Source of the DNA: Seiridium cupressi
Taxonomy: Eukaryota > Ascomycota > Sordariomycetes > Amphisphaeriales > Sporocadaceae
Assembly (NCBI GenBank): GCA_036674765.1
Contig: JARVKI010000021.1
Span: forward strand, 372,001 to 436,000
DNA: 64,000 bases
Reading direction: 5' to 3'
Positions 24,096 to 36,025 of the stretch are shown in pieces (the stretch's first letter is position 1; each line of letters starts with the position of its first letter). Position numbers and translations under genes: made by a program. The notes under the pieces were generated by a model that did no database searches, had not been told where the DNA came from, and worked only from the letters and a program-made list of their open reading frames with translations.

Positions 24096-27069
24096 TGTAG
24101 TTGTATCAAGTTCTGTTGCTGTAGAAAAACTTTGTTCCTATTCTGATATGATGTCTGAGCTAGTATGTGTATCGACGATCTAGACGGGTCAGACAGATAC
24201 CTCAAAATAACAATTTCATGAGTGGAAGCGTACCAGGAGGAGCAACTACATATCTGTAAACTCTGAAGGGACAATTAGTGGCAAGTCCAGCCTCCATGAA
24301 TGTTGACTGGAGTATATACTTATATTCCAAGAAAAAAAAGTTTGTTATAGGTGAGGAGTGATTGCATCTCAGCTGTAGGTTGCAGGGCGCGATAACAGTG
24401 GCGCTCGAGCAACGATGCCCAATTTAGCTTTTTAGGCCCAGGTAGAGGATGATACTGTCCGGGAAATTGCACCTTGTTGTGGAGAACGAATGCACGATTC
24501 GAAACGCCAATTCCAGGGAGTTGCATTTCGACGACGCTGCGCCATGCTGGCTTCAGGTAGCAAAAACTGACATATCATTTGCCATCTGCTATTGTATGCC
24601 CTGGTCAGCCTGACGGGGGTGGTGACATCACCGTAGGGCTTGAGCAATGGCATCTCCTAGTTATGGTGGCTGTTGAACAAGGTGTCAATGCTGTGGAATG
24701 CTGGATCTCGCTACAATCACTGACTAGAATTAATAGCTGTGCTGAGGCCTAAAAGCTCGTCAAGTCATATCTGAGACTAGGGGCCTAACATGATCTATAT
24801 ACGAATCTTTCCGTGGCAACGAGATATCTCACGATAACAATGTTTTCACATATACGAGTCGAACGTCCGAAGGCCTGGACACGGGAGCATCGTGAAATGA
24901 GATCAGAAAGTGACAGGTTAGATGCATCGAGAGCGGCTACTCACCCGAACCTCCTCATGACAGCGGACCAAGTCCATGGGGAACCTTCCCGACTACCAGG
25001 TAGCAACGCTAGACTCCCGGGGTCGACCAATGGAGTGAGAAATCCAATCCTGGAGGCGAGTTGATATGCATATGGCACGGCCCGGAAACTTGTGACAGAA
25101 TCTACAAACGGCCATTCAAGCAAACACGCTGCTGCAGCTTGGCACGAAGCACTGACGTGGGACAGATACTCGAGATATGACTTGTCTGGTTTTCTAATCA
25201 TTACACGGGAGACTACTTCACTAGCAAATATATTGAAAAATATCTGCCTGTGCACAGTCCTAGTCTTGGGAATTGCGTCTGATGCTGTTGTTCATACTCG
25301 TGCTTCCAATTGATATATGTTATAAAGATCGATTTTACTTCGATCATTCATAACTACATGTATTTACACTTTTCATCTCCACAGGCGTATGATCGAAGGC
25401 TGGCGGCAACTAGCAGCTGTAATAATGACTGCCCATTGAAATGTCCCATCATCCCACCTGTTCATGCCTTATTGCGGAGTGAGCATGATGCTGTGCATCT
25501 ACGATGTTTGCACGTTATGATAACCCTTGACGATCTAGTACCACAGCGTCATATTACAGAAATTCTCAAGATGCACATGAGCCTAAAATATTATGTAGTC
25601 CCACATGAGGGTCAAATGAAATGTACCTGCCTTGATAAGTTCTCCATTGACGAGTTGATGCCGAGAAGCAAGTGTCCAAATTCCTTGTGAACACTCCCGA
25701 TCTGAAAATGCTTACTTCCCACCGTAAACAGACTTCGCTGGAATGAACCCATCATAGAAGAAATGGGTACTTGAAGCGGTACTGTTTAAATAAATTAACA
25801 CGGTGCCCCTGAATTGCCCCACAAGATAACGAATAATGCGTTCCCGAGGCCGAGAAAGGGGTTACAATGCGATGGATATCGCGGCCAGGATTCTTATCGA
25901 CTCCATGCGGCTCATCGCTGTGTGAACGCCAACCGAGATATACCTTAGCCAACCTGGGCTTCATGCTACTAGTATGTCGGGTGACGTCGAAAAGTATTGT
26001 AGACGCATGATGTAGTCGGGTATACCGATTGTAGCTCTCCGGTAAACTCGGCTGGTCAAAAAAGCTTTCTTTTTTCTTCTTCTTTTTACCGACCTGCAAG
26101 ATTGCAGAACATCCGAGTTCCCCCGTGCAGCTGCAAAAATCTGTCCATCGCGAGGCAGCTGCGAGCAGGAGTTTCCAAATCGAGTTTCCCTCTGCTGTGG
26201 TTGGTCATTCGGTGAGATATGAGGGGAATCCCCGCAACACAAAAGATTATCCGCGAGATCTGCTCCATGTAGCTACAGCCTTTGGGAGAAGTCGATTGTA
26301 TGACAGCTGCAATGTTAATGCAATACCACGCCGATGTCCCATTGAATGTGGATGGTGGAAATAGGCAGTCCATCCGCTAGCTGGTGAAGCTGCACAACGG
26401 TGCTTATGTCAGACAAGGGTAAGCAGTGGTTCTTTACATATTTACCGCTCCCTTGTGTGACCAAATTGGTCCAATTCATGGCTTACTTCGTTCGAAGAAC
26501 CATCCACGGGGTCTAGCCCGTATCCAGATAGAGTGAAGGGTGCAAATTGAAGTCGACTAGTGAGTGGTATGTTGAAATATTCATCGACAGGGACAGTCCC
26601 CGGAACACAATACTCAATTGGCTGTCCTATGAAGGTGATCTGAGTTCCTTGTGAGCTATTTACATCAATGATTCCATTCTGTTATCTACTGGAATAGTCA
26701 CGTCTCGTCTAGCTGGATTAGATTGAAACCAATTCTGCTGGACTTTGGCGCCGTCGTATCCATGTCAGCCCTGGGATCGACAGAAATTTTATCTCTGTCA
26801 GTAGTCATTTCGTGCATACAGTTATTAAGTACTTATGATGATGCTGAGGATTGTTGAGCTTGGCATAGATATGGTATGATTAGATCCTCTAAGCCCATAT
26901 CTCTTCTAAAATGGATGCTATTGGTGCGGTAAAATGGGTTACAACAGCGAGATCGTCTCGAAAACAATGTGGCAATCTGCGATCATAATCAGACAGACTA
27001 TACTCATACGTGTAGCTTTGCTGCATAGCTGTCCATGTTTTAAGCAGGAATGCTTTTGCTCATGAGATT
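24096..27069. other. 3-kb gene-free stretch
   Basis: AT-rich, with frames under 130 codons and no motif. A minus-strand frame at 24941-25255 ends at a good gtgagt donor, but its likely continuation after splicing stops within 16 codons, so it was not called. Confidence 0.5.
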
Positions 27070-27359
27070 TTACGTTTCTCTCTTAGTTAGTTTACATTGA
27101 TCTATGCTACTAGAAGGAACACACTGTCTCGTAGAAGCATTGCGCGTTGCATTCACATGAAACGGTTTAGTAGTTTGACAGCGAGCGTTGTCGTTGGTAT
27201 TGTTCAAACCTAATGCTGAGGTTATTGCTAGAGCCAGCACAGAAGCATAAGATAAATTACACGTGCTGGGGTCAACTTAGGATCAGAGAAATACTTACAT
27301 CGTAGTTGGCTGAACAGTGGAGTGGGTGTGAGTAGAAAGAAAGTATTAATCCAATTCAT
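27070..27359 (-). CDS. Candidate small secreted protein (unidentified)
   Basis: Exon 1 (27359-27299) begins MNWINTFFLLTPTPLFSQL, which resembles a short signal peptide. A gtaagt donor at 27298 and a ctctag acceptor ending at 27228 join it in frame to exon 2 (27227-27070), giving 72 residues (219 nt with stop). The predicted mature part has three Cys, three N-glycosylation sequons (NNT, NAT, NAS) and many Asn/Thr. The 71-nt intron has normal fungal size. No family is recognised. Support is only the canonical splice pair, the frame match and the hydrophobic start; a chance arrangement is quite possible in this gene-poor stretch. A further gtaagt-type donor near 27496 could mark a 5'-UTR intron. 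Confidence 0.32.
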
Positions 27360-29525
27360 GCTATGGTACAATCTCTACGACAATCTTTTCTTCGAGTAGT
27401 GCGGTAGATAATGAGGCGAGACTTTTCACACAGAGCCGTGCGGCGCACAATATCGTGTAGAATAAGCAGAGCAGAATTAGGGAGTGCTAGTACTTACTAA
27501 GTAGAAGAGCAACTGTCGCCTGATTTCAAAGCTTCACATCAAGACAGCAGCGAAGGACCCGCCCCCTGATCTTCATACGTGAGGGAAGCAGAAATAGCCA
27601 ATTGTTTTCTGCACCGAGCCTCTTGGAAGCAGGTTCCCACGGGAATATTCAGATGGCGGTTTCATGATGCCGTCTCCCGATCCGATGGCACGAGATGACG
27701 CCTTGAATTGCACCTAAACAGGATACGCAAGCCCGTATGGTGGCTCGGAAACCTCAAACAAGAAATAGATTGGCGAATTCGATGTTGCGTAAGATTGTGT
27801 TATCATAATGCAACTCTGCAGTCCGCAAGTCAGAAGTCTGTGGGAGCAGCTGAACAAAAAGATGTTTTCTTCCATGTACTACCGGTGCTGTGACAATATG
27901 ATCAGTCAAGACATGGTGCAAGTCTCGTTTGTCGACCCATGAAATCACGACGTTGTCCGAAGCATCCAGCCTCCAACTCGGCAGTTGGAGTCCATACCAT
28001 CCGCGAAATATCCAGATCAGCTGGGAGAGGGATATCGGCAGTGTCAATCATGAACAAAGACCATGTCCCTGAAAGATGTCATTTGGATATCGCTAGATCT
28101 AGCTGGGTGGCATCATATTTTGTCGACCGATGTAAGAGCTGTGCTCAACTCTGCGCATTCGAGACTTCGGGCTCGTCAAGTGCTATTTTGAGTGCACTGG
28201 CACAAATCGGCAGGATTTGGGCTTGGGCGGGAAGTGATGGAGCGATCTGCCCTGCATGCACTTTGCTGAAGTCCACCAACCATTCAAGACCATCAAGCCT
28301 AAGATACCCGCATGTGCTCTAGCTTGACTGACTCAGAGAGGGTCCCGATAGTGGGAACTCGATTATGAAGATGCTGTGCCCATTCTCGTCGGATCCCGAC
28401 GCACGCAGGCGATTTTATTTCTTCCCGAGCGTGGAGGCCGGGATAGTTTCGAGTATATTACTTTTTCACAGTGTTTGCTAAAGATAGTGGCGTCTAGGCA
28501 GTGCTGCCCGGGCTTTAGCGGCTTGGGGCGGGCTCTAATTGGCCTCTTATTGGCCTCTCAGGCGACGGCTACATTAGGCAACCAAGGTTGAAGATGTGCC
28601 ACAACCGTCACCGAACACTGACGTCCCTGATGCATTTGCCAGCACCTGAGTGAATCAGCTGTCTCGGATTGGACTGGACACGCATGCGTCCGCCTCACTT
28701 TTCCGATGATGGTTGCCTTATTACTACGCCGCTGTCCTATCCTCGCCGCGAGCATCATCCATCGCCCAGATCACACACCAACCCTCAGTTGAGGCGCTGC
28801 AAGTCCCGCTGTCTCTGACTTTCGGCTAAATCTTCAGCAACAGACGCCATTTCCCCTGTCGTCGGACCCTTTTCTTGATCGACGTGCGCTTGTGGCTCGC
28901 CGCGACACATCCCTATGCCACATTGTCGGGGACACGCAACCAGGAAACCCTAGGATCAAATTCTGGACGCTTCAGAGGCGTCGGGTTACTGTCTTCGTCG
29001 CATCCCCGCTCCACCAGACAATCGCGCCGTCGAGTGCATTCTAGTACCCGACGAGTGCAAGCGTACTTGCGAACCTACTCCTTACCTGTAGAGAGCCAGC
29101 CCTTCCCTTCAAGCAAACGTTCATCCGACGAGCTTAGGGTACAGCTTGTCCGGTGCTGCAAACTTTGCTTAATCGACAGTCAGCCCTGGAGTGCTGCTCC
29201 CTGATCTCCGCCCTCCGAATTCAGGCATTCTCCTCCATCCGATCTGTGATTCTGAAGCTCTGCGAACATACCAGCTCCGCATTTCACGAGGCAACGGCAG
29301 CTAATCTTTTCAGCCTTTGGCCGCGCATCGTTCGTCATCTGACTCATGGTGCTACCTGGACTCATTGGACAAGGCACGCATTCAATCTGTATCAAAAGTC
29401 TCATCTGGCTGAGAACGTGAACCACTACTCGGCAACCATCATCGGGTTCTACGGATGCAGGTTTTGTATCCTGAAACCAACGGCCCCTTCTTGAAAACCA
29501 AATGCAACTATCATAACCGTCAATT
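27360..29525. other. Upstream region of the first C2H2 gene
   Basis: No supported gene. The last 0.7 kb (about 28850-29525) has several short plus-strand frames with ATGs (for example 28875-29204). They are best read as upstream open frames or an untranslated leader of the C2H2 gene at 29526. Confidence 0.45.
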
Positions 29526-32243
29526 ATGACTAACAACCTGCAAACATCGCCTGGGGAGGCAGGTGGGAGCACCATGCCAAACTCCTCAAGAAATGTCGAT
29601 ATACCCAGATTTCCCAGGTCACAGGATTTGGCCGGAATGGACATGAACTCGAGTTTGCTATCGGGACAATTTGCCAGTGACCAGGCATTACTAGGCTCCT
29701 ATAGCGGCCAACTCCCTGGGACGTCGAATCCGCTAGAACAATGGTATGTGAGAAATGACGGCCCATGGATCCCCAAGGATTTGGCGCCCCCCGGAAGACA
29801 GGATGCTGTGAATGCCAGAGCTCAAGGATATGGTTTCCCAGGCCCCTACCGCGAGAGTATCTCGCCCTCGGAATGCGATACTATCCCACCAGGACTTGTG
29901 CCATCTGATTCAGGCTATGGAAGCCATGGAGCCAAGCAGAGCATTGCAACTGCCTCCATCTGCTATGACGATGCTCTTGACAGCCAGGAAACCCAGAGCT
30001 TAGTTGGCCACTTCGCATTTGGTATGGACCCTAGGCAATGGGTTTCCCCTCCAAACCAGACACAAACATCCAGGTTGCAGCATCCAGTTCAACCAGAAGG
30101 GAAGGAACTAATCTGCGAGACATGCAACAAAGTGCTGAAAACCAATTCAGAACTCAAGTAAGTCTTGCATGAGATGGTTCAACGATGGGTCAAACGCTGA
30201 ATGCCTCGTTCAGGAAGCATCAACAGAGACACACCAAGCCACATATTTGTGATCTTCCCAATTGCAATAGAGTAGGTGGCTTCAGCACCTCCAATGATTT
30301 GGACCGTCATAAGAGGAGTATCCATCCTGGAGAATTTGCGAATGGCAATCGCTATCGCTGTACGCTCGGAGGCTGCAGGAACAAAGACAAAGTCTGGCCG
30401 AGGGCCGATAACTTCCGCGCCCATATCAAACGCGTTCATCGGCAACATATCTCAGATGAGGACATGGAAAAGTTTATACATCGGTATGTGCCACCTGATC
30501 ACGTCTCAATGAAATGGAACTGATGGCGTAGAACTATTGCCCCACAAGATGTCCTGCCTGACATTGCTGGAATGCAACCTCCACCAGGCGATTACAATCT
30601 TCAGTTGAGCCCAAGCATACAGACAAATTTCACGACCTCCTACTGGCACCAGGATGGCGATCCTGGGACAGCGTCAACGACAGTAACAACAATGGACACA
30701 TCCCTAAATTCAGACCCCGTTCGACAACTGTCGGGTTCCCATGTCGTACATGGGTCAGAGATAACCCAGCAAGTTGATGCCACAGCCGGGGTAGGCAGCC
30801 ATACCGAAACACAGGATGGCTCCAGGCACCTATCTTCTCAGTCAATGCACCTCACAGACTCGTCGCACCATCGGCCAGGAAGGTTCTCTGATACGACTAG
30901 GGCGGACGTATCATGCGAACAACAGTTTGTGACACCAGGGGACCTGAGCCGTCGCGCCCTAACCCTCTCTGCCCTCCCCGATGCGGATGTAGACCGGGCA
31001 TTGACATCTCAGAACAATGCGCGCAGACTTCCACACGATGACTCCGATTCTGATACTGATGATGAAGTGACTGCGGAACCAGTCGACGAGAACATGAGGA
31101 AGACTGCTTCTCGCTCCCCAGACGTTCCAATACCAGCTACCGATGTATCGTCTCTCGTCTTAGGCCTGAGGGATCAGGAACAGTTGAAACAAGTCCTTGA
31201 AGCACTACAGAGTAACGGACTTTTGGGAAAACTGGGTTACAAGAAAGAGGAGGCCTCGACTTCTGAAGAGACAGTTTCCGAGGCTACTGCACAGCGCCAG
31301 GATGGTCAGAACAACTGCCCAACGTGCAATAAAGGTTTCTCACGACGATGCGAGCTCAAGTATGTGAAACCCACCATGTTACTATTGAGCATGAGGTTAA
31401 CAGTGCCCAGGAAACACCTGAAGCGTCACGAGAAGCCGTATGGCTGTACTTACGAAGGCTGCAATAAACGATTCGGCAGCAAAAATGACTGGAAACGTCA
31501 CGAAAACAGCCAGCACTTTCTGTTGGAGGTGTGGAAATGCGATTTTAGAGCAACTGATAAGCCGGCACAGGTTTGCGGCAAGGTCAGCCACCGACGAGAG
31601 ACCTTTAGGCAACACTTGGTGAATAACCATCAGCTCACGGCCGACACGGCCGAGAAGAAATTGGAAGAGTGCCGCGTGGGAAGAAACTGTGAAGCCAACT
31701 TCTGGTGCGGCTTCTGCGAGGAGATCATCAAGGTCAAGCGCAAGGGAGTGGATGCTTGGACGGAACGCTACAATCACATCGATGACCATCTCGCTGGGCG
31801 CAACGGTCTGCTGAAAAAACTGATGGACGATTGGCAAAGTGTCGACCCTGAAGCCCATCCTACCCCTGGCAGCTCCCCCAACAACTCAGAAATCGACAAT
31901 ACTTCGACGCCTTTGATGTCATCCGTCAATACAGCGACAATAAACACGCGTGGCATGTCGAGAGAATCAAATCGCGTGGCCGGTGGCAAGCGAAAGGCCG
32001 ACGGCGCTGGAGAGGGCCGCCACGCCAAGCGGTCAAAGCCAGGCGGAATGCTTACGGCAAGATGCGTAAGCATGCACCCCGTAACAGTCTGTGTAAGCAT
32101 GCATTTCCGCAACAGTATTCTTCAGAATTCCCACTGACCCCCTGAATCAGTGCCAATGCGGTGAGGGTAACACCCGCAGCAGGATGAGCCTCCAGTGCAT
32201 CAATGGTGCATGCCAGCACACTCTTTGCAACAACTGCACATAG
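29526..32243 (+). CDS. C2H2 zinc-finger transcription factor (first of a pair)
   Basis: Five exons (29526-30157, 30214-30483, 30532-31359, 31411-32065, 32151-32243; 2478 nt) give 825 residues. Zinc-finger units: a CETCNKVLKTNSELKKHQQRH finger with its partner CDLPNCNRV...DLDRHKRSIH and CTLGGCRNK...NFRAHIKRVH at about 200-300, then a second cluster, CPTCNKGFSRRCELKKHLKRH and CTYEGCNKRFGSKNDWKRHENSQH, plus Cys/His pairs (CGKVSHRRETFRQHLVNNH; CGFCEE...HIDDH). Exon 5 adds a Cys-rich end (CCQCGEG...CINGACQHTLCNNC) typical of this fungal family. The middle is acidic and Ser-rich. A nuclear DNA-binding regulator is expected; targets are unknown. Two introns split the LKKH part of fingers at the same codon position. 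Intron 4 has a duplicated donor (see findings). Confidence 0.88.
32066..32121 (+). repeat. Tandem duplication covering a splice donor (intron 4 of the first C2H2 gene)
   Basis: Two diverged copies of about 27 bases stand side by side. Each starts with gtaagcatgca and ends with an aacagt. The first gtaagc begins at 32066 and the second at 32093, exactly 27 bases apart. Both are usable donors for the acceptor ending at 32150. Confidence 0.8.
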
Positions 32244-35200
32244 CGTACAAGACGTAATGATAAAATTCCCCTTTGCAGCAACGGGTAGCGTGGCGCTGTC
32301 TAGATTTCCCCGGGGGTTGCACGGGTCGCGAATGGAATTTTGGTCGTGGTTATCATTGCTATATTCACAATAATATACCCAGACTAGCGATGCCGTAAGC
32401 AATCTACTCGACGTGAGCTATTACTCCTTAAGGTGGGGATGATCTTCGGTCGAAGGTACTCTGGACAATTTGTGCAAGACGACAATCGTTACCGAGACGG
32501 CGGACAGTTGCCCTCCAGCCTCCCGGTCGGTCAGTCTAGTCTAGCTCTATTCCGCCCACAAGGACGCCATAAATAAGTTGGCAGGGATTCAGACGAATCA
32601 CCGTGAAGGGACCTTGCATGGAACCGCCATAGCTCATGTTGACCTTGATCAGGTCGCGATAGGAAATGTGACTAGCGATGGATTCTCCATTTGGAAAGTC
32701 CTGCTGGGCCCGATGGATGCGCTCTGCTAGTTAGTATGTATGGTATGGTATGTCCAAGCTTCGGCATTTGGTCGGGACTGAGCAGGCAGGAGTCTTGCGG
32801 CTCTCCAATAGCTAACCTCGTCTCTCCTCCTTTTTGGAGAAGGCCAGCGCCATGTTCGCCGAATTACATCTTTGCAGAGTTGTGCTGTGCATGCATGCAT
32901 TAGTACATTAGTACAACCCTCCAATGTGCGAATGCCCGTGGTGCGGCGCAGTCTTGCAAGAGTACAATAAAAGTGGGCGGTGTTGAGATGTCGAGGTAGA
33001 TTGATCGTCATATGGTCCTACCGAATAGAGGAGAGGGAGTTTGACCTGATTGGACCAGGAGGGGCAGGACCGAGCGACCCGTTCATGTCGGAGTTACCCT
33101 TCGCGAATCACTATCTCGCAAATCGTCCGCGCTCCGTGGCGTGACGGAACGCGGTGTTACCTACGCTGGATGGTACGGTACGTGGTACATGTACAACATG
33201 CAGGGTTGGCAGAAAGGGGGGGGCCAAGATCTTGCAACCCGTGCTTCTAGCTGGAGGTAGGCCGAGATGGTCGTTAAAGACGACTATCCTAGGGTGAGAC
33301 GGAGACCTATGTGCAAGGCCCGGGATACCGTAGCTTCTCAATCAAACAAGGAGAGAAGATCAGGACTTGAAGAGGACGTGCCTGTCTTCATTTTCCCAAA
33401 TGAGAAATTGTGTGAGAACATGGGGGATAAAAATGCGGTTTGGGGGCCGGTTTGCAAGGTTACGGGGGGTTTCGTTACGTGCGTGCTACTGTAGTAGGAC
33501 GAGGTCAAGGAATTTGGAGGGTGATTTCGGGCTCCATTGTTCCCACCACCAAGATAAGGAGCTGGAAAGATACGGCGATGACACAAGCTTGATATCTGAG
33601 GCATCGCGAGAGGCGAGAAGGCAACTCTAAGTACTGCAAGCAACGACATGAGTGGCCCGCACGAGTCGAGCTCTGGAAACCGGCCTATCAGCATTGGCAC
33701 CGATAATTGGACTCGGGGGCCTCGGGGGACGGCCAGGGTTGCCTCACATTGGCGGGCTGGCGGCTAGTTTGCCTGAGAGAACCCCGGGGCGGCGGGCGCG
33801 AGAGATCGCTAGCGATGTGGATTTACCTGCTGGCCCCCCTAGGACGCCAAGGCCCTGTGCCCTATAGCGCCTGGGAAGGCTTAGTGGCCTACGAATGCTG
33901 TCACATCTCGTCATATGGTATGGGTTCGCTCATCCGGCAACTATGTACCTACGAGACGGGCTCTTCTCAGGGTTGACATGCCCCGTCGGAGCTGAAGTTT
34001 TTGGGCTGGTTTCTCATTGCTATATTGGAGCTAATTCGTCTAAAGAGGAAGCCCTTGTCGATCATTAACCCCCCCCCTTTCCCCCCCGCGAGCGCCGTGA
34101 GGCCGACCAAGTCTTTTTTTGTCAACATGGCAACCGTGCTGCTGGTGTGCTCTGGGGTCGGTCCACGGGATGGCCGTTCGATCTTGCCTCTGTTTAGCAA
34201 TCTCCTGGAACCAGGCATCATGAACAGCACGCTGTTGGACGGGCTTTCAGGGCTCTTTACGGCCGCTGCGTTGATGAGTATGCGGTGTGGGGTCCAAAAA
34301 GGACTGGACTGGGAACAAGCATCGCCTTAGCTTCTCTTTGCAGTGAAGAAAGTACAAAAGTCCCGCGCAGGCCCCTGGCCCTAGCGAATCCGCGCGTCGG
34401 GCTGCCATACCCACAGTGGAGCTTTCGGTCTCAACCGGACATACCTAATCTTGCCTTTCCTCAATCCATCGGAGCGCTGGCAAGGTTGGCCTTGTCGGCA
34501 TGCCTGCTTTCTACCATAGTATACCCCGAAAGATCTCTATACATTTCTCAGCCCAGGCCAAAACCCCCCAAAAAATAAATCCCGGACTCAGAAACAATCG
34601 GCTCATGTTACTAGGACCCTGACCATGTCTGGCGTCTCGGGTTCATGGCAAACAATGCCCGACAGTCACGGTCACGTCGAGAACAGCAAGCAAGACACTC
34701 CACTACCAGTGGCCTAGGCCCAGCTCCCATTGCCGAGCAATGCTGCATAATCCTCCTTTGCGGCCGGGCGAGTTGCATCGCTCGGCCAGTCGAAAGGCCT
34801 GGCTTCCGCTTTATGAATGATTGGTGATTAATCTACTCCAAAGCAACCAGGAACCGTGAGGAACACGAGCCCGCATCTCGCGTCCACTGCATGGCGACGA
34901 AACCTGGGGGAAAGTCAGCCTAGGCCTGGGCTCAAGACACATGTGCCCAGCATCTGCCTTACAGGCTCCCAGCACCCGTCCCAAGCTCAGGCGCCTCTTT
35001 CACAGCATTTTCTTGATTTCTCTCCTCCACGCCTCCAGAGTTTTTCCACATGTTGCTGTGCTAGCTGCGCAGTGCATGCATCACTCCAAGTGGGAGGACA
35101 CAATCAAAGTCTCCCGTTTATCACTACGTCAAGGTTGGAATCCCCAGTGTCCACTACGCATCCATAGACGCCTCCTATTGACCGGCCAAGTCCAGTCTGG

Positions 35201-36025
35201 GTCGCGCACCACGCACAGTAGCTCCCCATCGCTACGTACATGTACATATGCAGGAAACTTATGAAAGGATACAACTATAATCCCGGCCTGGGGAGCCACA
35301 GGACTGGTGACGGACAGGGGATCGCGGATTTACGGGTCGCGCCAGGCGCTTGGAACGGCATGGGATGACATGGGAAAAAAGCAAACACACGTGTGGCTCC
35401 CAACTTCCAATGAAGATCCCGCCCACACATCCTACCCAAAATCATACCGGGGGGTCCAAAAGTCCTTACTGACGGCGGTGCAAGGTACGAAGTACTTGAG
35501 AGGCTCTGCTGTGGATATTTTGGAGTCGGAAGGAAAGACGTGGTTGCTTGGAGAGACAATAGACCCCATTCACAAGGAGGGATACTTTAGTTAAGTATCG
35601 GCCTCGCTCGAGGCATGTCGTCTTGGAAGCCAGTGCTCCAGACATGTTGCTCCGCCCTACAGATGCCTCATAGTTGCCCTTGTCTTCTAGAAGGCTAGCT
35701 GCCGTCTCATGTGGGCTAATACCTTGCTCGTCAATATTTCTTGCCGTACTTAACTCCGTCGACGCCCCCTTCGCCGCATGCAGAGTGCTGCATAGCAATT
35801 ATACCTTGGTGTTGCAACACCACACTTGGCCTCTTCATTTATCACGCTGCCCTTCTAGTCGGAACCAGGACTTGTCGATAACCGCTACTTCACAATCCTT
35901 CTCCAACACAATACTCACTCATACGTTCTGGTCCTCGAGGTACTCGAAGTCCACCTGAGACTACCACTACTCACTATTCTTGTCTACTCCAAGGACCCCA
36001 GCTCCTAGTCGGGAGATCTCCCACG
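32244..36025. other. 3.8-kb intergenic region between the two C2H2 genes
   Basis: No gene is supported. The stretch holds a C-rich run (nine C at 34069-34077 and seven C at 34081-34087), a cluster of tgcatgcat/gtac-rich palindromes (about 32888-32900 and 33165-33200) and many short frames. Its length and position suggest a long upstream control region or leader for the C2H2 gene at 36026, a common feature of fungal developmental regulators. That role is inferred from position only. Confidence 0.45.

Noticed and set aside
23732..24274. Minus-strand frame of 180 codons
   Set aside because: Overlaps in another phase the Cys/His-rich protein, which has the recognisable motif.
24941..25255. Minus-strand frame ending at a good gtgagt donor
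   Set aside because: Starts with GTG, and the best spliced continuation stops after about 16 codons; no family likeness.
28875..29494. Plus-strand frames of about 110 codons before the first C2H2 gene
   Set aside because: No motif and no in-frame splice to the gene; treated as upstream frames in the leader.
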